64,000 bases of DNA from Nocardia mangyaensis (GCF_001886715.1 NZ_CP018082.1:806001-870000); one strand, 5' to 3'; shown: positions 27,332 to 36,613, counted from the stretch's first letter. Notes: a model not told the origin generated them from the letters alone. Made by a program: numbers and translations.

Positions 27332-27358
27332 TCGAACATATGGACTATCGAACATATG
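27332..27358 (-). promoter_or_regulatory. Direct-repeat operator TCGAACATATG before the membrane/HTH gene
   Basis: Two exact copies of TCGAACATATG at 27332-27342 and 27348-27358, with 16-bp periodicity. Each contains the palindrome CATATG. They lie 19-45 bp before the chosen start. The remainder of the gap, 27359-27602, shows no gene. Confidence 0.65.
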
Positions 27359-27602
27359 TGTGATTGCCAGAGAGCGTAAACGCCGTCCGAGCCCCGGTCA
27401 ACGACACCAGCCCGATTCGCGCGCACCACCCGGCGTGCCGTGCCCGGGTCTGGCCAGGCGATCACCCGGCGCGGTGGCGTTCGCCGCGCGGCCGATGCTC
27501 GCCTGCGTGCCTGGTGATCATCTGTCCGGCGTCGCGCCCCGGCGATCGGCCGGCGCGGCGACCTCGACGTGTGCCGTAGGTGGCGAGGTGCTGGTGCTGT
27601 CG

Positions 27603-28445
27603 TTACGACGGCGACTCGGGATCGTCTCGCAGGGCGCGCATTTCGTAGTGGGTCCGTGCGGACGACCCGGAGGTGGCGGCCACCTGATTCGGTACCGCCC
27701 GCCGTAGCACGATGTCGCGCAACCACTGCGGCAGTAGTCCGGCCAGATGTACGAGGGGACCGACATATCCGGGCAGCGAAACCTCGAATCGCGGCCGCTC
27801 GACCACCGCGAGCACCGCACTCGCCACGTCGGCGGGCTGGAGAAGTTTCGCCGCGCCCGTTGCGGTTCCGGCGGCCAACTCGGTGTCGACGACGCTGGGC
27901 ATGATCACCGATAGTCGAACCCCACTGCCGCGCAGTTCCTCCCGGACGCCGGTGAGATAGCCGAGCACGCCGTGCTTGGTCGCGGCGTAGGTGGCCTCGC
28001 CGGGTGGGGAGAGACGCGAAGCCGCGGAGGCGATGGTGACGATGTGCCCGCGCCTGCGGGTGCGCATCGCCGGTGCGGCCAGGCGCACCCCGCGGATCAC
28101 CCCGTGCAGGTTCACCGCGAGCATCCGGCTGGTCGCGGTGTCGGGTTCGCTGTCGAACGCGCCGACCCACATCACGCCGGCGTTGTTGACCAGCACGTCG
28201 ATCGGCCCGAGTAGCGCCTCGGTGGTGGCGAGGAAATCGTGGAAGGAGCGCTCGTCGGTGACGTCGAGTTCACAGCCGTGCACGGTGCCGGGAAGCTCGG
28301 CGGCGGCGGCGCGAGCCGCGGTGCCGGACAGGTCGCCGATGCAGACCCGCGCGCCCGTCAGCGCGAACTGGCGCGCGGTCTCGCGGCCGATGCCCGCGGC
28401 GCCGCCGGTGATGGCGACGACCAGTCCGGCATGGGTGCGTTTCAT
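27603..28445 (-). CDS. Short-chain dehydrogenase/reductase
   Basis: 280 residues. The cofactor motif is TGGAAGIG, followed by the acidic residue in CIGDLSG. VLVNNAGVMWVG and the catalytic YAATK (with Ser in IASAASRLS) complete the classical SDR set. The region around residue 235 is hydrophobic (YVGPLVHLAGLLPQWL), as in membrane-associated SDRs of mycobacteria. Substrate unknown. It is divergent from a TetR regulator that probably controls it. ATG 28445 follows GAAAGG; ATG 28487 falls within the operator-like region. Confidence 0.9.
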   Translation of the reverse strand: MKRTHAGLVVAITGGAAGIGRETARQFALTGARVCIGDLSGTAARAAAAELPGTVHGCELDVTDERSFHDFLATTEALLGPIDVLVNNAGVMWVGAFDSEPDTATSRMLAVNLHGVIRGVRLAAPAMRTRRRGHIVTIASAASRLSPPGEATYAATKHGVLGYLTGVREELRGSGVRLSVIMPSVVDTELAAGTATGAAKLLQPADVASAVLAVVERPRFEVSLPGYVGPLVHLAGLLPQWLRDIVLRRAVPNQVAATSGSSARTHYEMRALRDDPESPS

Positions 28446-28472
28446 CGGCAAAGCCTTTCGATCCAGCGGAAA

Positions 28473-28499
28473 TGTCATTTCTGACATGTCATCATGTCA
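28473..28499. promoter_or_regulatory. Palindromic operator region between SDR and TetR genes
   Basis: TGACATGTCA (28482-28491) is a perfect 10-bp palindrome, flanked by further TGTCA copies at 28473 and 28495. A TetR dimer site overlapping both promoters is the natural reading. Confidence 0.65.
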
Positions 28500-28547
28500 A
28501 AATTGTTGCTCAGTATTCCACGCAGTCGTACAGAAGGACAGGGTTCG

Positions 28548-29198
28548 ATGGACGCGCACTCCGCCGAGCGTCCGGCGGGTCGGCGGTACTCGGGGCGCAC
28601 TACGGCCGAACGGGTCGAGCAGCGCCGAACCGCGTTGCTGGACGCGGCACTCGAACTGTTCGGTACCCAGGGCTATGTCGCCGGATCGGTGAAACAGTTG
28701 TGCGGGCTCGCCGGGCTCACCGAACGCTATTTCTACGAATCGTTCCGCGACCGTGAGTCCTGCCTGGCCGCTCTCTACGACGACCTGACCGATCGAACCA
28801 GGGAGCGGACGTTGACCGCGCTGCGCGCGGCGGGTCCGCACCTGGACGCGGTGATCGGCGCCGGTCTGGCCGCGTTCATCGGCTACCTCTCCGAGGACCC
28901 GCGTCGCGCGCGAGTCGTCCTGGTCGAAGTGGTCGGGGTGTCGGCGGCGATGGAGCAGCGCAGGCACGCGGTACTGCGCGACTACGCGGAACTGGTGGCG
29001 GGTCTGTGGTCCTCGGCGCGAGCGCGGCCGCTGTCGGAGCGCGAACGGCTGACCTGTATCGCACTCGTCGGCGGCGTGAACCACCTGCTGGTCGACTGGC
29101 TGCTCGACAACCGCACCCACGACCCCGCGCAACTCGTCGAGGTGTGCACGGGCTTGTTCACCGCGGTTCGCGCGACCGACACGACACTGCCGGACTGA
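28548..29198 (+). CDS. TetR-family regulator
   Basis: 216 residues. The helix-turn-helix region includes GYVAGSVKQLCGLAGLTERY followed by FYESFRDRESCLAALYDDL. The C-terminal helical domain would bind a ligand. ATG 28548 after AAGGAC is favoured over GTG/ATG-like starts upstream, which lie in the operator. It probably represses the divergent dehydrogenase gene. Its stop is 3 bp from the stop of the convergent CPBP gene. Confidence 0.9.
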   Translation: MDAHSAERPAGRRYSGRTTAERVEQRRTALLDAALELFGTQGYVAGSVKQLCGLAGLTERYFYESFRDRESCLAALYDDLTDRTRERTLTALRAAGPHLDAVIGAGLAAFIGYLSEDPRRARVVLVEVVGVSAAMEQRRHAVLRDYAELVAGLWSSARARPLSERERLTCIALVGGVNHLLVDWLLDNRTHDPAQLVEVCTGLFTAVRATDTTLPD

Positions 29199-29201
29199 GA
29201 A

Positions 29202-29939
29202 TCAGCCCAGCGCGGTGTGCCAGACGATGGCCGCCGCGAGCGCGCCCGCGCCGTTGAGCGACCAGTGCAGCGCGATCGGCGCCAACAGACTCCCACTGCG
29301 CCTGCGCAGCCAGGTGAACACCACCCCGGCCACCGCGGTCGCGGCGACGGCGAGGGCGATGCCGACGATCTGGCCGAGCAGCCCACCGCCGAAGATCTCG
29401 AGCAAACCCTTGTTGCCGCTGGTCAACCCCATCGACGAGGCGATGTGCCAGAGCCCGAACAGCAGCGAGCCCGCGGCGAACAGCCCACGCACGCCGACCA
29501 CCCGGTCGAGCGTGCCGTGCAGGACGCCCCGGAAGGCCAGCTCCTCGGGGATGACGGTCTGCAGCGGGATGACGATCATCGACGCGATCAGCGCGCCGGA
29601 GATGGTGGCGTAGCGATCGGCCAGGAAGAACGGCCGGGTGATCGGCAGCAGCGCGCCGATGGCGACCGCGGTGAGCACGATGGCGACCGCGCCGAGCGCG
29701 TAGATCGTGCCGCGCCGCCAGTGCCGAGGCGAGAGGCCGAGTTCGGCCCAGCCGAGTCCGCGCTTGCGCATGAGCACCAGCAGGGCGACGGCCGCGACGG
29801 GCACGGTGAGGATGCTGGCCCAGGCGGTGGTGAAGTGCGCGATCAGATTCGTCCCGGCCAGCACGACGACGACCACCGCGATATCGAGGTAAGCGTGCAG
29901 CTTGGGCCGGGCGGCGGCGACGGGGACGGAGGCGAGCAC
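29202..29939 (-). CDS. CPBP-family intramembrane metalloprotease
   Basis: 245 residues with about seven membrane spans. The family motifs are EELAFRG (glutamates of the active site), the His in LLFGLWHIAS, and HWSLNG near the C-terminus. Bacterial CPBP (Abi) members process prenylated or membrane proteins and sometimes give bacteriocin self-immunity. The role here is unknown. GTG 29939 is the only convenient start, with a weak ribosome binding site. Confidence 0.87.
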   Translation of the reverse strand: MLASVPVAAARPKLHAYLDIAVVVVVLAGTNLIAHFTTAWASILTVPVAAVALLVLMRKRGLGWAELGLSPRHWRRGTIYALGAVAIVLTAVAIGALLPITRPFFLADRYATISGALIASMIVIPLQTVIPEELAFRGVLHGTLDRVVGVRGLFAAGSLLFGLWHIASSMGLTSGNKGLLEIFGGGLLGQIVGIALAVAATAVAGVVFTWLRRRSGSLLAPIALHWSLNGAGALAAAIVWHTALG

Positions 29940-30023
29940 CCGACCGAGTGTACGGAAGGATCACGAAAGGGAAACGGCCCGGTGAACAGCCCGTTCACCA
30001 CCGTCGACGGCGGATGTGGGTCG

Positions 30024-31019
30024 TCACCGGCGTCTCGGCGGCGCATCAAGATCGACAGCGGCGCCCCGCGCTGTGAGCTGGTCGACAGCAGACCCGGACC
30101 AGCCGGGCAGATCTGTCCACGCCTGCAGGGCCCGCCGGGTCTCGAACCGTCGTGGCTGTCCGCTGATCGGGTCGGTGAACTCCAGCGCGGCGGCCAGCAA
30201 TTGCAGGGGCCGGGTGTAGTCGTCCACGGATTTGTCGGTGACGACCGGATAGAAGTCGTCACCGAGGATCGGCACGCCGAGGCTGTTCATGTGCAACCGC
30301 AGTTGATGGGTGCGCCCGGTGTGCGGTCGCAGCCGGTAGCGGCCGAGCCCGCCGCGGTGCTCGAGCAGGCTCACCTCGGTCTCGGCATTGGGCTCGCCGT
30401 CGACCTCTCGGGCGGCCAGCACCTGCTTCTCCTTGATGATTCGGCTGCGCACGACGCGCGGGAGCTCGAGGGCTGGGTCGTAAGGCGCGATGGCCTCGTA
30501 CTCCTTGCGCACGGTCCGGTGGTGGAACATCGTCTGATAGGCCCCGCGCCGGGCCGGGTTCACCACGAACAGCACCAGCCCGGCGGTCACCCGGTCCAGC
30601 CGATGCGCCGGAATCAGGTCGGGCAGGTCGAGTTCACGGCGCAGGCGCACCAACGCGGTCTGCAGGATGTGGCGGCCGCGCGGGATCGTCGCCAGGAAGT
30701 GGGGTTTGTCCACCACCAGCAGATCGTCGTCGCGGTGCACGATGCCGATCTCGAACGGCACCTCTCGCTCGACGGGCAGGTCGCGGTGGAACCACACCGC
30801 CCCACCGGGCACATAGGGCGCGTTCAGTCCGAGCGGTCCGTCCAGATCGACGATCTCACCGGCCCGCAGCATCTCCTCGATCCGCGCCGGGTCGACCCGC
30901 GGCAACCGCTCGACGAGATGGTCCCGCACGGTGGCCCACTGCCCGTCCTCGGGCAACCGGAGCCGGGCGGGATCGAGGCCGTGCCGTTTCGGCAGCGGCG
31001 GCTGCTGCCTACGTCGCAT
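30024..31019 (-). CDS. RluA-family pseudouridine synthase
   Basis: 331 residues. PAHRLDRVTAGLVLF carries the catalytic Asp of the RluA family. GRYRLRPHTGRTHQLRLHMN and LGVPILGDDFYP are the other conserved blocks. An N-terminal S4-like portion is suggested by ARIEEMLRAGEIVDLDGPLG. It isomerises uridine in rRNA or tRNA; the exact site cannot be assigned. ATG 31019 is preferred over the longer open frame to 31304, which has unrelated low-complexity sequence. Confidence 0.9.
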   Translation of the reverse strand: MRRRQQPPLPKRHGLDPARLRLPEDGQWATVRDHLVERLPRVDPARIEEMLRAGEIVDLDGPLGLNAPYVPGGAVWFHRDLPVEREVPFEIGIVHRDDDLLVVDKPHFLATIPRGRHILQTALVRLRRELDLPDLIPAHRLDRVTAGLVLFVVNPARRGAYQTMFHHRTVRKEYEAIAPYDPALELPRVVRSRIIKEKQVLAAREVDGEPNAETEVSLLEHRGGLGRYRLRPHTGRTHQLRLHMNSLGVPILGDDFYPVVTDKSVDDYTRPLQLLAAALEFTDPISGQPRRFETRRALQAWTDLPGWSGSAVDQLTARGAAVDLDAPPRRR

Positions 31020-31101
31020 GGAAACAGTCTCGCAGTGTCTATTGGCGGCGCGGGCGCCGCGGGGTTCGCGGCCGTCCCCTCCTCGAGGTCGGGGAAGTCG
31101 G

Positions 31102-31731
31102 TCAGGCGGTGCGCTCGGCAAGCCCGGGATAGTCGACGACCAGACCGTACTCGTCGTATTCCAAGGTGGCGTGGAAGTCGAAGGTGGGCGCGGTGTAGTC
31201 GTAGCGCTGTCCGGCCCCGTCGACGACGCGGCGATAGTGCTGCGGTAGTCGGTTCGCGGTGAGGTCGCCGGCGCGGATGTAGACCGCGGGCGCGTCCGCG
31301 GCATCGCCGACCGTGAGGTCGAGGCGGCGGACCGGCAGCGCGTTCGTGAACGCCGAGGCCTCCAGATCGATGTCGAGGCACCCGTCGAGTTCGGGCACCG
31401 GGCTCCCGTCGATCTGCCAGCGGCCGAGCCCGTCGGACTGAACGTTCAGCGTCCGACGCCCCTCGCGATAGCGCCCGATGATCCGCGCCGACCGAGTGTG
31501 CCAGCTGCCGTCGAGCCGCAGCCGGTAGTCGATCGCCCACAGCACCCCGTCCTCGGCCGCGGTCGCGCAGCCCTCCACGACGACCCCGCGCTCGTCCCGA
31601 TGGAAGTACGCCACTTCGAACCCCGTGCGACCCTCGCGATGCCGCCAGGCGGCCGATGGCGGCAGGGCGGTGAACGACACGGTGTGCTCCTCACAGACGG
31701 TGGCCGGCTCGTGGTGCGCGACCTTGCTCAC
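31102..31731 (-). CDS. Putative glycolipid-binding protein (PF06475 type)
   Basis: 209 residues. AWRHREGRTGFEVAYFHRDE, the DGCLDIDLEASAFTNALPVR block and the ending EYDEYGLVVDYPGLAER match the actinobacterial putative glycolipid-binding family, an all-beta fold. The biochemical role is not established for the family. GTG 31731 is the start given; a later one near the VSFTALP segment is possible. Confidence 0.8.
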   Translation of the reverse strand: MSKVAHHEPATVCEEHTVSFTALPPSAAWRHREGRTGFEVAYFHRDERGVVVEGCATAAEDGVLWAIDYRLRLDGSWHTRSARIIGRYREGRRTLNVQSDGLGRWQIDGSPVPELDGCLDIDLEASAFTNALPVRRLDLTVGDAADAPAVYIRAGDLTANRLPQHYRRVVDGAGQRYDYTAPTFDFHATLEYDEYGLVVDYPGLAERTA

Positions 31732-31830
31732 ACCGACGTCATTCCCGAAAAGACGCAGCCCAATCGCCGGCCGCCGGGGCGGAGTTCTGGATCTCGGATC
31801 TCGGGATCCGCTCGGCCACCCGAATGCGTC

Positions 31831-33204
31831 CTAGCCCGGGATCGGGCCGCCGCTGATGCCGTCGTGTGCCGCCGCCGCGGCGGGGATGTCGTTGTGCGAG
31901 CCGGTGAGGAACGGGACGAGGATGTCGTTGGTGGCGCGCTGGGTCGCGGCCGGACCACGGGAGCCGCCGAAGATGCCGGTGATCACGAAACGTGCCGGGG
32001 TGGACAGGAACTGGGGAACGTCGGTGAAGCTGTAGTGGTCGGCCTGGCTGACCTCGTAGCGGAAGCCGGGAGCGTCGAGGCGGTCCAGCAGTGCGCCGTT
32101 TCCGTCGAGATAGTGCTGGGAGTGCCCGGTTTCGGAGCGGTCGCTCTCCAGTAGCAGCACCGGGCGATCCAGCGTGCGTTCGGCCAGTGTGCCGTAGAGG
32201 GTGCCATCGATATTGGCGGCGGCGGTGAGTCTCGGGTCGGCGGACAGCGTCGAGAGCGCGGCCGCGCCGCCGAGGGAATGTCCGGTGGCGGTGAGGCTTC
32301 CGAGGTCGACGCGGTCGGCGAGTGGGCCGAGCACCTCGGGGCGGCCGAGCTGGTCGAGGACGAAACGCAGGTCGGCGGTCCGGGTGTCGAGATGCTCGGT
32401 CATGAAGCGGGTGCCGTCGGGATCGTCGTCGGCGATCTGGCCGACGGTCGTCGCGATCGTGCCGTCGGCGAGCTCGGTGACTCCCGACTCGTAGGGGTGG
32501 TCGACGGCGAGAACGATGAATCCGCGACTCGCCAGGTCGGTGACGAGCCCGGTGTAGAAGGCGCGGGGCGCGCCGTAGCCGGGGGAGAACAGGACCACCG
32601 GCCACTGAGCCCGGTCCCGCGCGAGAGGCACATCCGCGGACGCGTGCGAGTCGATGCCGCTGTACTCCGCCAGCAGGAATCCGGGCAGCTGGCCGACCCG
32701 CGCCGGCAGCCGGCCGTGCCCATCGAGATACACCCACCGCCGAGGGCTGCGCTGATCGGCCGGATACCACGCCTGCACAACGACATTGCGCCGGTCATCG
32801 CCCGCTGCCGTCGCCGGTTCGGCGCGTGACTGGTCGACCCAACGGAAAATCTCCGACCCCACCGCGTACCGGCCCGTCGGTTCCGGCAGCTCGGGGACCG
32901 GGGGAACAGCCCATGGAATGACCGACACCGCGGCGAGCACGCCGATGCCGCTGCGCGGGACCAGCCGCCGCCGAGCCGGTTCGGTGTCACCCTCGGTGAG
33001 GACGAACCCCAGCATCAGCGCGATCAACAGCTGGACCGGCACCAGATGCCAGCGGAAGCCTTCGACGAGCCACTGCATCAGCGCCCCGACGATGAGCAGC
33101 GCCAGCACCAGCGGGGCCACCCGCCGCGCCGCCCGAGGGTCGGCGATCAGCACCATCGCGAACACCACGGCAGCGCCCCACAGCACTGCGTCGATCACGG
33201 ACAC
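31831..33204 (-). CDS. Membrane-anchored alpha/beta hydrolase (PAF-acetylhydrolase-like)
   Basis: 457 residues. Three or four hydrophobic spans occupy the first ~110 residues. A hydrolase domain follows, with VVQAWYPAD, VVLFSPGYGAPRAFYTGL (oxyanion region) and the nucleophile elbow TATGHSLGGAAAL. A His in QADHYSFTDVP is the likely catalytic base. The overall scheme matches PAF-AH/lipase-like esterases that face outward. Substrate unknown. GTG 33204 start. Confidence 0.82.
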   Translation of the reverse strand: MSVIDAVLWGAAVVFAMVLIADPRAARRVAPLVLALLIVGALMQWLVEGFRWHLVPVQLLIALMLGFVLTEGDTEPARRRLVPRSGIGVLAAVSVIPWAVPPVPELPEPTGRYAVGSEIFRWVDQSRAEPATAAGDDRRNVVVQAWYPADQRSPRRWVYLDGHGRLPARVGQLPGFLLAEYSGIDSHASADVPLARDRAQWPVVLFSPGYGAPRAFYTGLVTDLASRGFIVLAVDHPYESGVTELADGTIATTVGQIADDDPDGTRFMTEHLDTRTADLRFVLDQLGRPEVLGPLADRVDLGSLTATGHSLGGAAALSTLSADPRLTAAANIDGTLYGTLAERTLDRPVLLLESDRSETGHSQHYLDGNGALLDRLDAPGFRYEVSQADHYSFTDVPQFLSTPARFVITGIFGGSRGPAATQRATNDILVPFLTGSHNDIPAAAAAHDGISGGPIPG

Positions 33205-33600
33205 TCGACGCTCGTTTCGACGAATTCGGCTCGGGCGGTACCGCCGCGACTGTCGTCGTCCAGCGTGCCCGCGATCACGGCCCGGCGCGTCGTCACCAGG
33301 GCGTATTTCAGGGTCGGTCTGGGGGATGACCCTGACCCTGAGGCGCTACTTCCCGTCCGCGCGCGCCTTGATCGCGGTCTTGGGCAGCGCGTGCGTGGAC
33401 TCGAGCGTCTTGACGATCGAGCGGGTCGTCGCGCCGTCGCAGGCCACCCAGCCAGGTCGCCTCGTGGTTGGCATGGCCGTGCACCGGCAGCGTCGGGTCG
33501 GTGTCATATTGCGATAAGGCTGGCCTGAGTAGGGCTGTTTTGCCGTGACGTGTGCCTGAGATAGGGTAGCCTTGCCAAAGGCAGTCGATGAGGGCAGGTC
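33205..33600. promoter_or_regulatory. 396-bp intergenic region with IdeR-like box
   Basis: No convincing gene. On the right side, ATAGGGTAGCCTTGCCAAA (33561-33579) matches 14 of 19 positions of the actinobacterial IdeR/DmdR consensus TTAGGTTAGGCTAACCTAA. It lies 21 bp before the start of the NRPS-like gene. A second, weaker AAGGCTGGCCT-type element is near 33512-33522. The divergent hydrolase promoter should be on the left. Confidence 0.55.
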
Positions 33601-35553
33601 GTGGGTATCGTGTCGTTCGGAGTTCAGACCTCGAGTCGGAAAACCCCGCAGACCCTGATCGATTCCGGGCGCGAGGCGGCGGTCGCTGGGGCTCGCACGG
33701 TCGACAGGGGCCCGTACGAGGGAATCTGGTCGGACCCCGCCGAGGAGGCGGCCCAGCTCGAACGCTGGTGTAGCGCGCTGGCTGGTCTGCGTGCGGGCAC
33801 CGGTCCCGCCACCGACCTGCCGCGACCGGATCGGCTCGGCGGAGACGGGCACATCGACCGCTTCTCGATCCCCGCGTCGCTGCGGAACCGCTTGCGTGAT
33901 GTCGCCACAGCGGCCGGCGCGGCGGAGTTCATGCTGTACCAGGCGGCCGCGTTCACCCTGCTCCACAAGCTCGGTGGCGGCACCGAGCTTGTGCTCGCCG
34001 CGGTGGTGGCAGGCCGGGTCGACGCGAGCGCGGCGGCTGTGGTCAGCCCTTCCGCCGAGACAGTGCTGTCGCGCACCGACCTGTCCGGCTCGCCGTCCTT
34101 GCGTGCCGTACTCGATCAGGTCCGCGCGACCTCGCTGGCCCGCACCGGCGTATCGGTCGCCGCGGACCTGACCTCCGGCGTCGACCGATACGCCGGGGTA
34201 CTGCACTTCGACGAAACCGACCGCCGGGCCGCGCCGCCTTTCGGGGGTGAACAGGCCGCCACCACAACGGCTTTCGAACTCGACGGCGCCCGCTACGACC
34301 TCGCCTTCGCCTTCGCCGGCACGCGCGACGATGGTCTCGCTGCTTCGATCACCCTCAACGCCGACCTCTACCACCGCGGGACCGCGCAGCTGTTCGCCCA
34401 TCGAATGCTGTGCGTACTCCACGCTTTCGCCGACACTCCCGACCTGCCGCTGTCGGACCTGGACGTGATGCCGCCCGAGGAACGTCGACGTGTTCTCGAC
34501 GAATGGTCTTGCGGGGTGGAGGTTTCCGAGGTCTCCCCACTTCCTGACCTGCTCCGCCGGGCTCGCACCTACCCACCCACTCGCACCGCGATTCGGGCCG
34601 GCGCCGACACTGTCGACTTCGGCACCCTGTGTGACCGACTGGCCTCGCACGCAACGCATCCCACCGATCGGGCCCGTGGCGGACCACTCGGCTCGCAGTC
34701 GGAAGTCTCGCGGACCCCCGTGGCGGTCGCGCGGCCGGAGGTGTCGCACGCTGTCGTGCACGCGAGCATCGTGATCGACGACTTGCTCACTCTCGTAGAG
34801 CGGTTCGTCGCCGCCGAGGGCGCCGGTGCGCCGCTCGAGATCATCGACGCCGCCGGTGCGTTGCTGTCGTTCGAGCCCGATGCGATAGTCGCCGCGGTCG
34901 CCGACCGGCGCGCGGTGGCCGCGTCCCGGCAGGTGGGCCGAGTGGACCCGGCCTGCCGCATGGCCGACAACCGTGTGATCGTCGCGGGAGCGGGCACCAT
35001 CGCACTGCTGGTGGAAGCGCTGGCGGCGCTGGCCGACGGCGCGACCCTCGAACTCGTCCCCCGTGGCCTCGCCCCGGGGATGTCGGCCCGCACCACCCAC
35101 GTGGTCGCCGACGTCGCCGACCTGCGCACCGAACCGGGCAACCCCGCGCGGCTGGTCGACCTGCCCGCCGTGGCCGCCGACGGCGCACCCCAGCGCTGGG
35201 ATCTGCTGAGCCGCGACGGATTACGTATCGCGGTACCCGGCCACGTCACCGGCACCATCGGCTACGCGGTGCCCGGCTACGCGGGCGCGGTGGCACGTGG
35301 CCCGCTCGACGGCAGCGGCCGGGTCCGCCCGGTGCCCGGCGCCCGCGTCCTCGTCCTCGACCACGCGGGCAGGCCGACGGCCCCCGGCGTGGCCGGTGCG
35401 GTCTTCGTCGGTGGTATCGGGCTGGCGAAGACCTCGCCGAGCGATCCCGATCGCGGCGGGACCGACGGGCTGGTGCGCACCGGTGATCGTGCCCGCTGGA
35501 CAACGGCCGGCTGGCTGGTGTTCGCCGATCCCGAGGCCCCGGCTTCGTGGTGA
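33601..35553 (+). CDS. NRPS-like protein with condensation remnant and degenerate adenylation domain
   Basis: 650 residues, uninterrupted. Residues ~50-310 resemble the C-terminal half of a condensation domain. RYDLAFAFAGTRDDGLAASI and DLPLSDLDVMPPEERRRVLD are typical junction sequences, but the HHxxxDG catalytic motif is absent. An adenylation-like part follows. Its start (LPDLLRRARTYPPTRTAIRA) and its end (PGARVLVLDHAGRP, VFVGGIGLA, LVRTGDRARW) are recognisable. The A3 P-loop (TSGSTG-type) is absent and so is the C-terminal subdomain with its A10 Lys. No carrier protein follows. It is unlikely to activate an amino acid; it may have a structural role or be decaying. An IdeR-like box precedes GTG 33601. 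Confidence 0.72.
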   Translation: MGIVSFGVQTSSRKTPQTLIDSGREAAVAGARTVDRGPYEGIWSDPAEEAAQLERWCSALAGLRAGTGPATDLPRPDRLGGDGHIDRFSIPASLRNRLRDVATAAGAAEFMLYQAAAFTLLHKLGGGTELVLAAVVAGRVDASAAAVVSPSAETVLSRTDLSGSPSLRAVLDQVRATSLARTGVSVAADLTSGVDRYAGVLHFDETDRRAAPPFGGEQAATTTAFELDGARYDLAFAFAGTRDDGLAASITLNADLYHRGTAQLFAHRMLCVLHAFADTPDLPLSDLDVMPPEERRRVLDEWSCGVEVSEVSPLPDLLRRARTYPPTRTAIRAGADTVDFGTLCDRLASHATHPTDRARGGPLGSQSEVSRTPVAVARPEVSHAVVHASIVIDDLLTLVERFVAAEGAGAPLEIIDAAGALLSFEPDAIVAAVADRRAVAASRQVGRVDPACRMADNRVIVAGAGTIALLVEALAALADGATLELVPRGLAPGMSARTTHVVADVADLRTEPGNPARLVDLPAVAADGAPQRWDLLSRDGLRIAVPGHVTGTIGYAVPGYAGAVARGPLDGSGRVRPVPGARVLVLDHAGRPTAPGVAGAVFVGGIGLAKTSPSDPDRGGTDGLVRTGDRARWTTAGWLVFADPEAPASW

Positions 35554-35575
35554 TCGTCGGCGGACCGGCCGCGAC

Positions 35576-35626
35576 GGCCCGGGGATACGCCCCGAGTCCG
35601 ACCGGCCCGGGGCGTATCCCCGGGCC
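35576..35626. terminator. Bidirectional terminator between NRPS-like and siderophore-binding genes
   Basis: A 19-bp perfect stem, GGCCCGGGGATACGCCCCG (35576-35594) and its complement (35608-35626), with a 13-base loop, in the gap between convergent stops. Confidence 0.8.
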
Positions 35627-35635
35627 TGGGTCAGA

Positions 35636-36613
35636 TCACTTCGCCGCGGCGACCAGGTAGGGCTCGAGTTCGTCGAGGATGTAGGGGACCGAGAGGGCGG
35701 TGGGCTGGTTGACCGCGCTGATCTCCTGGGTGGTCATGAACACGACCGCGTCCTTCTCGACGGCGGGCAGGTTGGCGTAGCCGGGGAGTTGGCGGTACTT
35801 CTCGTCCATGCCGGGGGAGTAGCCGGCGAGCAGGAGGTCGGCGGAGAGTTCGTCGACGCGTTCGGGGGACAGGGCGAGGCGGCCCTGGTTGGACGGTTGG
35901 TCGGTGAGGTTGGCGGGGATGGTCATGCCGAGCTGGGTGAAGACCTCGGCCGAACCGTCGTTCGGATCGGTGAGCACCATCAGCTGCGACGGGCTGGCCA
36001 GCCAGGTACTGGCGAAGGTCTTGCCCGCCAGGCCGGGGTTGGCCGCGGCGATGCCCGCGATCTTGTCGTCGACCTGCTTGATCACCGCGTCCGCGTCGGA
36101 GTCCTTGCGCAGCACCTTGCCCAGCGCGGTGACCTGGTCCTGCCACGGCGACACGGCCTCCGCGGTGAGCGCGGGCAGGGTCGGGGCGATCTTGGACAGG
36201 TCGTCGTAGGTCTTCTGGTCGGCCATGAACGGATCGACCAGGATCAGGTCCGGTTCGAGCGCGGCCACCTGCTCGGCGACATTGCCCGTGGTGCTGAGCG
36301 CCGTCGACTCGGTGATGTTCTCGGGGTGCCATGGTGGGGCGGACTTGGACATCGCCGCGACATTGTCGATGTGGCCGACCGGGGTCACGCCGAGCGCCAG
36401 TGTGGCGTCGAGCCACTGGTTGCCCAGCGCGACGATCTTGTCCGGGGTGCCGTGCACCGTGGTCTCGCCCTTGGCGTGGGTGATGGTGACCGGCTCGCCA
36501 CTCGCCTCGGTGTCCTCGGACGAGCCGCAGGCGGTGAGGCCGACGGCGAGTGCTCCCGTCAGCACGGCGACCGCCGCGCGTCGCCACATCCGTGCGGTGT
36601 GAACAGGCGTCAT
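35636..36613 (-). CDS. Siderophore-binding lipoprotein (FecB/FepB-type ABC substrate-binding protein)
   Basis: 325 residues. The signal peptide ends in the lipobox LTAC (Cys29), so it is a lipoprotein. TPDKIVALGNQWLDATLALG and VAALEPDLILVDPFM are conserved in class III binding proteins for ferric siderophores, and the two-lobe length fits. No cognate permease is adjacent. GGAGGAAC precedes ATG 36613. An IdeR-like box lies 23 bp upstream, indicating iron repression. Confidence 0.88.
   Translation of the reverse strand: MTPVHTARMWRRAAVAVLTGALAVGLTACGSSEDTEASGEPVTITHAKGETTVHGTPDKIVALGNQWLDATLALGVTPVGHIDNVAAMSKSAPPWHPENITESTALSTTGNVAEQVAALEPDLILVDPFMADQKTYDDLSKIAPTLPALTAEAVSPWQDQVTALGKVLRKDSDADAVIKQVDDKIAGIAAANPGLAGKTFASTWLASPSQLMVLTDPNDGSAEVFTQLGMTIPANLTDQPSNQGRLALSPERVDELSADLLLAGYSPGMDEKYRQLPGYANLPAVEKDAVVFMTTQEISAVNQPTALSVPYILDELEPYLVAAAK

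Noticed and set aside
27313..27355. ATG 27355 as start of the membrane/HTH gene
   Set aside because: It would overlap the direct repeats and has no ribosome binding site; ATG 27313 follows GGAAGG.
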